From positions 1 through 33,869 of the forward strand of contig JASGGU010000039.1 of assembly GCA_047602645.1 (NCBI GenBank): 33,869 nucleotides of DNA, in the 5' to 3' direction. Under the pieces are notes generated by a model that saw only the letters and a program-made list of their open reading frames with translations, was not told the origin of the DNA and searched no databases. The stretch's first letter is position 1. Every line of letters starts with the position of its first letter. Both the position numbers and the translations under genes were made by a program. The stretch comes from JAEYFP01 sp047602645. GTDB taxonomy: Bacteria > Bacillota > Clostridia > Lachnospirales > Lachnospiraceae. Positions 8,585 to 15,640 of the stretch are shown one piece after another.

Positions 8585-10372
8585 ATGACAAAGGAAGAAA
8601 TCAAACAACGTCTGAATCTGGTTTCCCTGAGAAATCAGCTGATTTTGTTAAGCTCCTCCATCATCCTGATCATTGTTGTCATTATTATTTCTTATAACTA
8701 TATTAGGAATAAGCATACAATCATGGAGGAAAATATCAAATCACAGTCTACAATCCTCACATTTGAGGGTGCTAATTTCGACTCCTACCTATCGGAAATC
8801 AACTGGTATTCTCTTGCACTCAGAAATGATGCGACTTTTCTGCAGATGATTTCCAGCAACAAGCCTCTGGATTATGAAGATAAAAGCTATATCCAGTCGC
8901 TGCTCAAGAGCAACTTCTATTCGAGAAGCGACTTGATTTCATACAACCTTTATCTGATCAAAAAAAATGCTCTTTACTCCCGTTCTACAAAACTGAATCA
9001 GTTTTTAAGCTCGGATTTTTATGATTTTGATTCTCTCCCGGGCTATGACAGCTTTACGAAAGGCAGCTTTTACCGATCAATTTTCCCCTCCGGCAAGGGC
9101 GGCTTTATGAACTATTACCGCACAATTATCGATATCGAGACAAAAGAGCCGCTTGCCGTCGTCGAGTTGTCCTTTACAACAACCTTTGTGGATGCACTTG
9201 CAAAAAACCATATCCAGAACAATGAAATTTACTGCATCCTGGATGGAAACAACCATATTTACTATACGAGCAGCAAGCAGCTTGCGGATGACGCGGTGCT
9301 TGCGCGTTTCACCCAGGATCTGACTGCCGCAGGGGGGAGTGCCTTTACGACACGGGTTCTTGATGTCCCTTATCTGGCTGTGTCTCATGTCTGTGCGTCG
9401 GAAGATTTTACGCTTGTATTATTAAAACCGGTAGAGGATATTGAAAACGACATCGCCGTCACACGCAATGTCAGCTTTGTTCTTGCTCTGATCGCAATAT
9501 CCTTTTCTGTCCTGCTCTTTGTTATTTTTATCCGCCTTGTGACAAACCCGATCAGCGCCTTGACACAGCGGATGAAAAAGGCCGGCTCCGGCAATTTTGC
9601 CGCAATTGAGAAACTCGGCGGCAACCTCGAGATCTGCGAGCTCGAAGAAGAATATAACACAATGCTTCAAAAAATCGATGAGCTCATCAAGACCAATTAT
9701 ATTGCAAAACTCAATGAGGAAACAGCACGTTTGATCGCTCTCGAAGCACAAACAAATCCACACTTTCTTTATAATACTCTGCAGGCGATTTCTGCCGAAG
9801 CAATTTTAAATAACCAGACAAAAATCAATACGATGATTACAAGTCTCGCTTCCCTGCTGCGCTACTCCATCAAAGAAAAGGAGCTTGTTGCAATTGAAGA
9901 GGAAATCGTTCAGGTACGCAGCTATCTGATGCTGCAAAAAGAACGTTTTGACAGCTCGCTGTCCTTTTGTATCACAATTTCAGACGAAGTCTCCCACTTT
10001 ATGATACCAAAGCTGAGCATTATGACACTCGTGGAGAATTCTATTCTTCACGGCATAAAAGGAAATGTTTCTTCGATTCATATTGATGCGGATGCGTTTG
10101 TCGAAGAAGAGACACTGTGGATCAAAGTATCGGACAACGGAAACGGAATCGAGCGGGAACAGCTAGAAAAGCTGCTCGCCTCCTTTTCAGACATTCCGCT
10201 GCGTTCCGAAAAAAATACCGGTATCGGACTTTCCAACCTGGCAAGCCGTCTCCGCCTGATTTATCACGAACAGGCAGCACTCCATATTGAAAGTATCCTT
10301 TATGCCGGTACTGTAATTACCGTTTCAATCCCAATTTTGGAGGTGCAGCATGTTTCAGGCATTGATCATTGA
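8585..10372 (+). CDS. Sensor histidine kinase, YesM family
   Basis: Membrane sensor of a YesM/YesN two-component system that usually controls carbohydrate uptake genes. The 595-residue protein has membrane segments at about 18-40 and 296-318 flanking an extracellular sensor domain. A HAMP linker, a His_kinase domain with phospho-acceptor His393 in QTNPHFLYNTLQ, and a HATPase_c domain follow. The HATPase_c domain shows the N box (VENSILHGI) and DNGNGI/GIGLSN motifs. The ATG at 8585 with GGAAGGGG upstream is preferred to a TTG at 8561. The response-regulator gene overlaps its 3' end by 23 bases. Divergence from the sugar ABC operon suggests that operon as its target. Confidence 0.93.
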   Translation: MTKEEIKQRLNLVSLRNQLILLSSSIILIIVVIIISYNYIRNKHTIMEENIKSQSTILTFEGANFDSYLSEINWYSLALRNDATFLQMISSNKPLDYEDKSYIQSLLKSNFYSRSDLISYNLYLIKKNALYSRSTKLNQFLSSDFYDFDSLPGYDSFTKGSFYRSIFPSGKGGFMNYYRTIIDIETKEPLAVVELSFTTTFVDALAKNHIQNNEIYCILDGNNHIYYTSSKQLADDAVLARFTQDLTAAGGSAFTTRVLDVPYLAVSHVCASEDFTLVLLKPVEDIENDIAVTRNVSFVLALIAISFSVLLFVIFIRLVTNPISALTQRMKKAGSGNFAAIEKLGGNLEICELEEEYNTMLQKIDELIKTNYIAKLNEETARLIALEAQTNPHFLYNTLQAISAEAILNNQTKINTMITSLASLLRYSIKEKELVAIEEEIVQVRSYLMLQKERFDSSLSFCITISDEVSHFMIPKLSIMTLVENSILHGIKGNVSSIHIDADAFVEEETLWIKVSDNGNGIEREQLEKLLASFSDIPLRSEKNTGIGLSNLASRLRLIYHEQAALHIESILYAGTVITVSIPILEVQHVSGIDH

Positions 10373-11090
10373 CGATGAAAAACCCGTGCGTATTGCCATC
10401 ACGGCGCTCGGTGACTGGAAAAAATATCGGATTCTACAGCTTCATTATGCAACAAACGGCAAGGAGGGGATCGCCTGTATGCGGGAACTGCATCCTGAAT
10501 TTGTTTTTGTAGACATGCAAATGCCCCTTATGAACGGCATCGAATTTTTGGAGCAAGCCAGACGAGACTTTCCGAAATCCAAATATATCGTCGTAAGCGG
10601 CTATGACGAATTCCACTATGCACAAGCCGCAATAAAAAACGGAGCCGTCGACTACCTGTTGAAGCCGATCAACTCCGAAGATTTGAATACCGCCATCGAA
10701 CGGGCATTTATCCAATTAGGCGGACAATTGGATGAACAGCCCGAGGATGCCGACGCCCGGCAGCTCTCGCCGGGCGAGGTCATCGAAATCATTCGTGATG
10801 ATATCGAAAAGAATTATGCAACCGACATCAGTATTTCCATGTTTAGTGAAAAATATTTTTTTTCAAAGGAATATCTGTCCAAGCTGTTTAAAAAACAGTA
10901 TGGAATCGGAATCTATGAATACGCACTCAAGCTGCGTATGAACCGGGCCAAGGAACTGCTTTCAAATAATACAATCCAAATACAAGAAATCTCCGATCGG
11001 CTCGGCTACAGCAATAATAACTATTTCAGCAAGGCATTTAAAAATTATTACGGAATCTCCCCAACCGATTACCGCGACCGCCTCACCTAA
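10350..11090 (+). CDS. Response regulator with AraC-type DNA-binding domain, YesN family
   Basis: Cytoplasmic partner of the preceding sensor kinase. The 246-residue protein has an N-terminal receiver domain (about 1-120) with the acidic pair Asp8-Asp9, phospho-acceptor Asp55 (FVDMQMP) and Lys105 in LLKP. The C-terminal AraC domain (about 145-245) has two helix-turn-helix units, the second ending in GYSNNNYFSKAFKNYYG. A GGAGG five to six bases before the ATG lies inside the kinase gene, so translation is coupled. It probably activates the divergent sugar ABC operon and perhaps the alpha-xylosidase. Its stop lies 10 bases from the convergent GH18 gene, with no room for a terminator. Confidence 0.93.
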   Translation: MFQALIIDDEKPVRIAITALGDWKKYRILQLHYATNGKEGIACMRELHPEFVFVDMQMPLMNGIEFLEQARRDFPKSKYIVVSGYDEFHYAQAAIKNGAVDYLLKPINSEDLNTAIERAFIQLGGQLDEQPEDADARQLSPGEVIEIIRDDIEKNYATDISISMFSEKYFFSKEYLSKLFKKQYGIGIYEYALKLRMNRAKELLSNNTIQIQEISDRLGYSNNNYFSKAFKNYYGISPTDYRDRLT

Positions 11091-11100
11091 ATCTTTTTAT

Positions 11101-12906
11101 TTAATAATACTGGTTGAGCACCTCCCACACGGAGCTGTCTGCATAGCCCAGCTGCCATGCCGCTACTCCGGCGAGGTTATGATTAACCATGACCTGCAGC
11201 TTCGCACCAAGAGACTGTCCATCTTCAAGCCATACCTTATAAGTAGCGCCCTCCTTCGTCCACTCGGCATAATTCTGTGCGGTCACCTCATCCCATTCGG
11301 CCGTCGTGCCCGCATTTTTCACTGCGGTGATTGCATCCGCCATCTTGACTGTCTGCACCTCCAACTGATAAGGGATATATTCCGTATTTGTATCCTCCGC
11401 AGCAATCTCCGCTTCAGTTTTTGGTTTTTCGATCCAGATCCTCGTGTAAAGCGGTACCGCGTTGATCACGCGCTCCGCCGGAACCTCCTCAAGCGTCCTT
11501 TCGATCCCATTCGTCACATAGTTTAAAGAAGCGACCGAACCGCTCTCCGCGGAACCTTTATAATGTTCGTCGTACCCCATAATAATTACATAATCCGCAA
11601 AAATACCCTGCTCTTTCCGATTATAGTGATCCGTATAAGCTTCCGGCACATAGTTGTCCACAGAAAGCACAATTTCCTCTTTACGGCACTGGATCGAAAG
11701 CTCCCTGACGAACTGAATAAACGGCTCCCCTGCCTCAGCCGAAAGAGATTCAAAGTCCACATTGATTCCCTCTAAGCCATATTGTTTTGCATAATTAATG
11801 AGCTGCTCTATCACATACGCCCGCTTATCCGAATAAGATAGAATATCATAGGTACTGACCTCAGGATACGTCATGTTATCGACAAGTCCCCACACCTCAT
11901 AACCCGCTGCATGAGCAGTGTCGACATAAGACTGACTCGCAATGGAAGCCACCGTCCCGTTATTATCCGACAGGCTGAACCAAGTCGGAGATATCGTCGT
12001 CAAACCGTCGGCTGATTGCAGCCGGTCCGAAAGAAAATTATTGGCATCCGCATTGGTCACCATATCCCATGCGAGGACAACCGGGTAGTCCTTGGAAATA
12101 TGCTTAAATTCACCCTCCACCACCTGAGCGGGGGCTTCCAGCATCTCCTCGCGGGTATCAGTCAGATATTTCGCCTCGATAAAGCCGATCAGCAGATCGT
12201 CTGTCTGCACCTTTGACCAGTCGCCGGTCTGCTCCAATACAGTAACTGTGATCCCCTCATTAAGCTCCTTTAAAATCCCGCTCTTCTTATCGGCTTTTGT
12301 ACGCACTGCATGGCTTTTTTTGATATCTGCCTTCTGCACGGTCTCACCCGCCGTCTTAAGCGAAACACGATAAGGCTCGCCGTTTCCGCCAAACATTTCA
12401 TAGGAAAGCGTTGCATACAGGCTCACATAATCCAGAGCCACATAAAGCGTATCGCCTTCTGCAACACAGACGGGATAGGGCGTCTGCGTCTCTATGCCTG
12501 CAATAGAGTAAGAGGTTGCACCTATCGCAGCTGAAATCACGCTCTCCTCTGTTGTATACAATAAAGCACCGCCGTTCACATCGTAATAAAACCGGTCGGT
12601 AAATCCGCTCTTGACCGATGCAAGATCCAGATAACAGCGACCTTCAATGACGCGAAGCTGCTGCTCTGAAATCTCTCCGTTCTCCACAATGGCGGCATAA
12701 TCATCCGAAACCACACCATAATAATCATAAAGCTCAGATTCGCTGACCTGTTCTGAGGAATAAGAAAAATTCTCAAATAAGCCTGTCGCAATCCCTACCC
12801 AAATAATAATGATAATCAGTACAACCGCTATGACGGCCGGGATAAGTTTTTGCAGCATCCTTCTTCTTTTTCTCCGTTTTCGTGCTTTTGATCTGTCAGT
12901 ACTCAA
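11101..12906 (-). CDS. Membrane-anchored glycoside hydrolase family 18 protein with SH3-like domain
   Basis: Likely cell-wall-acting GH18 enzyme of the YaaH/SleL type (N-acetylglucosaminidase on peptidoglycan). The 601-residue protein has a very basic cytosolic N-terminus and one membrane segment at about 21-43. An extracytoplasmic region that may be a copper-amine-oxidase-N-like domain spans about 85-180. A bacterial SH3-like domain follows at about 197-250, and the GH18 barrel covers about 275-600. The catalytic motif is GINVDFE with Glu386 as acid. The start is a TTG: a perfect AGGAGG lies six bases upstream of it, and no ATG fits as well. A role in germination or cell-wall turnover is family-based inference. 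Confidence 0.88.
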   Translation of the reverse strand: MSTDRSKARKRRKRRRMLQKLIPAVIAVVLIIIIIWVGIATGLFENFSYSSEQVSESELYDYYGVVSDDYAAIVENGEISEQQLRVIEGRCYLDLASVKSGFTDRFYYDVNGGALLYTTEESVISAAIGATSYSIAGIETQTPYPVCVAEGDTLYVALDYVSLYATLSYEMFGGNGEPYRVSLKTAGETVQKADIKKSHAVRTKADKKSGILKELNEGITVTVLEQTGDWSKVQTDDLLIGFIEAKYLTDTREEMLEAPAQVVEGEFKHISKDYPVVLAWDMVTNADANNFLSDRLQSADGLTTISPTWFSLSDNNGTVASIASQSYVDTAHAAGYEVWGLVDNMTYPEVSTYDILSYSDKRAYVIEQLINYAKQYGLEGINVDFESLSAEAGEPFIQFVRELSIQCRKEEIVLSVDNYVPEAYTDHYNRKEQGIFADYVIIMGYDEHYKGSAESGSVASLNYVTNGIERTLEEVPAERVINAVPLYTRIWIEKPKTEAEIAAEDTNTEYIPYQLEVQTVKMADAITAVKNAGTTAEWDEVTAQNYAEWTKEGATYKVWLEDGQSLGAKLQVMVNHNLAGVAAWQLGYADSSVWEVLNQYY

Positions 12907-12972
12907 ATTGATTCCTCCTACTCTGGATTAAACCGCCGCGCCATTTTGCGTGCACAATCAAAACCACAGTAC

Positions 12973-13001
12973 ATTATAGCAGACAATTTTCGTTTCGTCA
13001 T
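12973..13001 (-). promoter_or_regulatory. Sigma-A-like promoter of the GH18 gene
   Basis: On the minus strand, -35 ATGACG (12996-13001), 17-base spacer and extended -10 TGCTATAAT (TATAAT at 12973-12978). It predicts a leader of about 60 bases before the TTG start. Confidence 0.65.
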
Positions 13002-13019
13002 TATAAAAAGCAATATTGC

Positions 13020-13172
13020 GTAATATTCTTGTAATATTTCGTTACTGTTCACAGAAAACCGGAGAATTGCAGCGCCAAAACGCTGTTTTTGCGTTTTGTG
13101 TACATCGCATAGCGTGTTACTGGTCACGGAATTGCTGTACTTTGCAGTGGAGTAAACAGTAACAATATTTCA
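13020..13172. repeat. MITE-like intergenic element with terminal inverted repeats
   Basis: GTTACTGTTCAC at 13041-13052 and GTAAACAGTAAC at 13152-13163 are inverted copies (11 of 12 bases), and flanking AATATT sequences lengthen the ends. A third, direct copy, GTTACTGGTCAC, is at 13116-13127. Inside, CAAAACGC (13076-13083) and GCGTTTTG (13091-13098) form a perfect 8-bp stem. No coding capacity. The structure suggests a small mobilised or dispersed element; only one copy was seen in this window. Confidence 0.5.
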
Positions 13173-13276
13173 GATTTTCTTAAGAACTTTGGCCGATGCT
13201 GCATTGCATATCGGGGCCTGATTTACAAATCGCAGCACGGCCTCATTCTGTCTTTGATTTCCTCTTTGCGCCGGGT

Positions 13277-13510
13277 TTACGGCAGGGGTATCCGGTCATA
13301 CCGGACTTCAATAAGATGGCCGCTTTCGTCCCGTAAATAATCGGGCATATAGCAAACCTCCTCATTGACCGACATAATTTCTGCCGTCTTGGAAATCGGA
13401 AATACATGTCCCTCAATGGAAACGCGCACGCCCTCCTGTGACAGCAGCTTCAAATAGGCCTGAAGTTCCTCACGCTGCTTCGCACAAATGGCTTTTTTAT
13501 AGACATCCAT
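13277..13510 (-). CDS. Small protein of unknown function
   Basis: Short gene encoding 77 residues. Support comes from a near-perfect AAGGAGGG six to seven bases before the ATG and a balanced, globular composition. The N-terminal third is helical and charged (DVYKKAICAKQREELQAYL), followed by what looks like a small beta-rich region (VRVSIEGHVFPISKTAEIM). There is no signal peptide or membrane segment; two Cys residues are present but no metal motif. It stands alone between two long non-coding stretches. The family is not recognised and no function is proposed. Confidence 0.7.
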   Translation of the reverse strand: MDVYKKAICAKQREELQAYLKLLSQEGVRVSIEGHVFPISKTAEIMSVNEEVCYMPDYLRDESGHLIEVRYDRIPLP

Positions 13511-14097
13511 AAGAAAACCCTCCTTAATCCCTTATGCCGTCCGCATGTTTACTTGTTTATTAAAATTAGGAATTACCAGCATTTATGAATAGTTTTCGTG
13601 ATACTCGTGATACAATAATGCGGCATTTTTACACAAGGGATTATATTTCGTATTTTTTTGCCGATACTATAATTAGCAATCGGAAAGTAAAGACTAATAT
13701 GAGGCTTCCTGCGTGCATAAACTATAACGGTTCTAAATGTTTTGAATTATTACTGTATTAGGAGTCTATCGTTTTTGATGAAATAAATACTGAAACGATT
13801 TGATCAAGCGGCTATTGATCCGCTTAACAGACATCTGAAAAACAGATTATGTGGCAGAAACCAATCTTTGGATTAATTTCCACTAGAAAAAAACTTTAAT
13901 ATGGCTTAAAATATAAGTGAAAGATTATATACTATATACTGTCCTCCTTTCGCTGCTGTCTGCGAAAGAAGCCTCATGCAATGATTGTACCGGATTCTTT
14001 TTCATAATGCAAGTATTATTTTACATTTTTTATAATTGTCATCAGCATACTTTCTTTTTGCTTTATGAAACTTTAAGATTTGAGGACAGAAAGCCTA

Positions 14098-14126
14098 TTG
14101 ACTTCATTTTGCATACAGTATATTAT
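14098..14126 (+). promoter_or_regulatory. Sigma-A promoter of mecA
   Basis: TTGACT at 14098-14103, 17-base spacer and TATTAT at 14121-14126, about 115 bases before the mecA ATG. The -10 is overlapped by the inverted repeat at 14122-14151. Confidence 0.72.
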
Positions 14127-14151
14127 CGGAACATAAGACGTTTCCGATAAT
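14122..14151. promoter_or_regulatory. Operator-like inverted repeat on the mecA promoter
   Basis: Perfect 10-bp arms ATTATCGGAA (14122-14131) and TTCCGATAAT (14142-14151) with a 10-base centre. It runs from the -10 element past the predicted start point, where a repressor would block initiation. As RNA only the downstream arm would certainly be transcribed, so a DNA-binding site is more likely than a hairpin. Confidence 0.55.
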
Positions 14152-14241
14152 CAGTATCAACGGCTGGCGCCTTTTATGTGAATTTGCTTCGCAATTTCCC
14201 ATACCACATTTTAGAAAAAAAATCAGGAAGGATGTGATACT

Positions 14242-14994
14242 ATGAAACTCGAAAAAGTAAATGACCACCAAATACGCTGTACATTGACAAAAGCCGATTT
14301 AGCAGACCGCGAATTAAAGATCAGTGAGTTGGCTTATGGTACGGAAAAGGCAAAAAGTCTCTTTCGGGACATGATGCAGCAGGCAGCATACGAATTCGGT
14401 TTTGAAGCAGAAGACATCCCGCTTATGATAGAAGCAATTCCGTTGTCCGCAGATTGCATTGTACTCATTATTACAAAGGTTGAGGATCCCGAAGAGCTTG
14501 ACACAAGATTTTCCAACTTTGCACCTTCCGTACATGAGGAAGAAGATTCGGGCCTTGACGAAGTCATGCAGTCCATTAATGATGAGGCTGACAACGTACT
14601 GGATCTGTTCAAGAAATTAAAACAGGATCGGTCTCCCGCTTCCGCAGAGCTTCTTGAGGAAGCGAAGGAAAAGCTGCTTGAAAAGGCTTCTGCCTCTTAC
14701 GAACTGACGAAGGCCTATTCCTTTGCCAACATTGATGCCGTCGCAAGACTGGCACATGTTGTGAAGACATTCTACTTTGGAAGAAATTCCCTGTACAAGG
14801 ACAGCCGGACAGGGCGTGTAGTCCTGATCGTTTCTAAATCGAACCATACGCAGGAGGACTTCAACAGGGTCTGCAACATGATCTCTGAATATGGCACACC
14901 CGAGAAATACACACCGGCAGCAGAGGCATATTTTGAAGAGCATAACGAATTGATTCTAAAAGAAGATGCACTGCAAAAATTGCTGTATGCATAA
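14242..14994 (+). CDS. mecA: Adaptor protein MecA
   Basis: MecA family adaptor that recruits substrates to the ClpC ATPase and promotes ClpC assembly with ClpP. The 250-residue protein has the N-terminal substrate-binding domain (about 1-80, starting MKLEKVNDHQIRCTLT), an acidic linker (about 95-125) and the C-terminal ClpC-binding domain (about 150-250). Length and layout match the family. AGGAAGG lies about 10 bases before the ATG. It is monocistronic: its own promoter and a likely operator lie upstream and a bidirectional terminator follows. In Bacilli MecA controls competence and stress regulators; its target here is unknown. Confidence 0.93.
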   Translation: MKLEKVNDHQIRCTLTKADLADRELKISELAYGTEKAKSLFRDMMQQAAYEFGFEAEDIPLMIEAIPLSADCIVLIITKVEDPEELDTRFSNFAPSVHEEEDSGLDEVMQSINDEADNVLDLFKKLKQDRSPASAELLEEAKEKLLEKASASYELTKAYSFANIDAVARLAHVVKTFYFGRNSLYKDSRTGRVVLIVSKSNHTQEDFNRVCNMISEYGTPEKYTPAAEAYFEEHNELILKEDALQKLLYA

Positions 14995-15051
14995 ATTTCC
15001 TGAGGATTGCACATAAAATTACACATAGAAACAAGAGAATTCCATAAAATA

Positions 15052-15098
15052 AAGAGTGCGGGTCGGTTTTAATACGATCCACACTCTTATTTTATTTC
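15052..15098. terminator. Bidirectional terminator between mecA and DUF1858 gene
   Basis: 14-base arms at 15052-15065 and 15075-15088 pair with one mismatch and one G-U pair. ATTTTATTT follows on the plus strand and TTATTTTAT on the minus strand, so it can stop both convergent genes. The T-rich tail contains the 13-mer TTTTATTTCATAG that recurs near dnaB. Confidence 0.75.
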
Positions 15099-15131
15099 AT
15101 AGGAAAGACTGCCCAATCGGATTCAAACAAT

Positions 15132-15323
15132 TTATATAGCATTGATTTTAGCCATTAAATCATCAATATCCATTCCATGAACAAACGCTGCTTCTTCCAG
15201 GCTTTCTCCCTGTGCGGAAGGGCAACCGAGACAATGCATTCCTGCTTCCATGAGTACCGGAGCAACATTCGGATTCATCCTTAAAATTTCACCGATCGTC
15301 ATATCCTTTGCAATAGCTGCCAT
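15132..15323 (-). CDS. DUF1858 domain protein
   Basis: 63-residue single-domain protein of the DUF1858 family. Such domains occur alone or attached to hybrid-cluster and disulphide-related proteins in anaerobes and are thought to act in redox or metal chemistry. The signature HCLGCPSA with Cys31 and Cys34 (CxxC) is present. The helical start (KDMTIGEILRMNP) and end (SLEEAAFVHGMDIDDL) are typical. The ATG at 15323 with a perfect AAGGAGG upstream was chosen; longer in-frame starts at 15410 lack a binding site. It is transcribed away from the pyruvate formate-lyase genes and shares their 317-base upstream region, hinting at co-regulation in anaerobic metabolism. Confidence 0.88.
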   Translation of the reverse strand: MAAIAKDMTIGEILRMNPNVAPVLMEAGMHCLGCPSAQGESLEEAAFVHGMDIDDLMAKINAI

Positions 15324-15522
15324 AGTAAAACCTCCTTTTAAAATTACTCGATGAATAAAAAAATCTTCACATTCGTAGGGTAACACTTTTTTCTTTTTAT
15401 GACAAGGCATAATGAAAGTGCTTTTCGAAATTAATTATAAAATCTTTCTAAAATTTTATGCAAAACAACCAAAAAAGCCTTATTTTTCAACCAATGTACG
15501 CAAAAAAGAACAGCCGGACTCC

Positions 15523-15551
15523 TTGACGTGTATACACGATTAACCTATAAT
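15523..15551 (+). promoter_or_regulatory. Strong sigma-A promoter of the split pfl operon
   Basis: TTGACG at 15523-15528, exactly 17 bases, TATAAT at 15546-15551. The predicted start at about 15558 falls on an in-frame ATG at 15557 that therefore cannot be the translation start. Confidence 0.85.
15527..15538. promoter_or_regulatory. Palindromic operator inside the pfl promoter spacer
   Basis: CGTGTATACACG is a perfect 12-bp palindrome lying in the spacer and touching the -35. Placement between -35 and -10 is classic for a repressor or a MerR-like activator. It does not match the Rex, FNR or CcpA consensus sequences as I know them. Confidence 0.6.
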
Positions 15552-15640
15552 CAAACATGGATTTAAAAAGTTTTATTTTCGGTTTTGTAAGGACCGGATT
15601 AGTTACTCAATATTATTCTAAACTTAGGAGGCATTCAGAA

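Larger units (their letters stand above)
12907..13276. other. Intergenic region, 370 bases: promoter, MITE-like element
   Basis: No credible gene. From left to right it holds the GH18 ribosome binding site and promoter (12973-13001), a structured element bounded by inverted GTTACTGTTYAC repeats (about 13020-13172), and an imperfect GGCC..GGCC stem at about 13191-13218. That stem could be a weak terminator for the minus-strand gene at 13277, but no T-run follows it. Confidence 0.6.
13511..14241. other. Long gene-free region upstream of mecA
   Basis: About 730 AT-rich bases with no convincing gene. A 77-codon GTG-started frame at 13917-14150 has no ribosome binding site and overlaps the mecA promoter. 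A stretch of about 29 sense codons near 13791-13877 has coding-like composition but no start; it might be a gene remnant. A tandem CGTGATAC repeat near 13599-13615 runs into an extended -10 (TGATACAAT), and a TATAAT occurs near 13667, both facing right. They could belong to an unannotated small RNA or simply be AT-rich noise. Confidence 0.4.
15324..15640. other. Divergent regulatory region between DUF1858 and pfl genes
   Basis: Holds the strong pfl promoter (15523-15551) facing right. Facing left is a weaker TATAAT (15434-15439) with a poor TTGCAT -35 at 15458-15463. The middle is AT-rich with A-runs. The 89 bases from the pfl -10 to the ATG are an untranslated leader; no riboswitch (including the ZTP/pfl motif) was recognised in it. 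Confidence 0.6.

Noticed and set aside
13917..14150. 77-codon GTG-started frame upstream of mecA
   Set aside because: No ribosome binding site, overlaps the mecA promoter and operator, and the translation is hydrophobic low-quality sequence without homology that I recognise.
15557..15640. In-frame N-terminal extension of pflB by 28 residues
   Set aside because: The upstream ATG coincides with the predicted transcription start, has no ribosome binding site, and the extension is absent from the PFL family. The ATG at 15641 has a strong AGGAGG.
15558..15640. ZTP (pfl-motif) riboswitch in the pfl leader
   Set aside because: The name and pathway invite it, but the leader is short, AT-rich and lacks the conserved motif segments.
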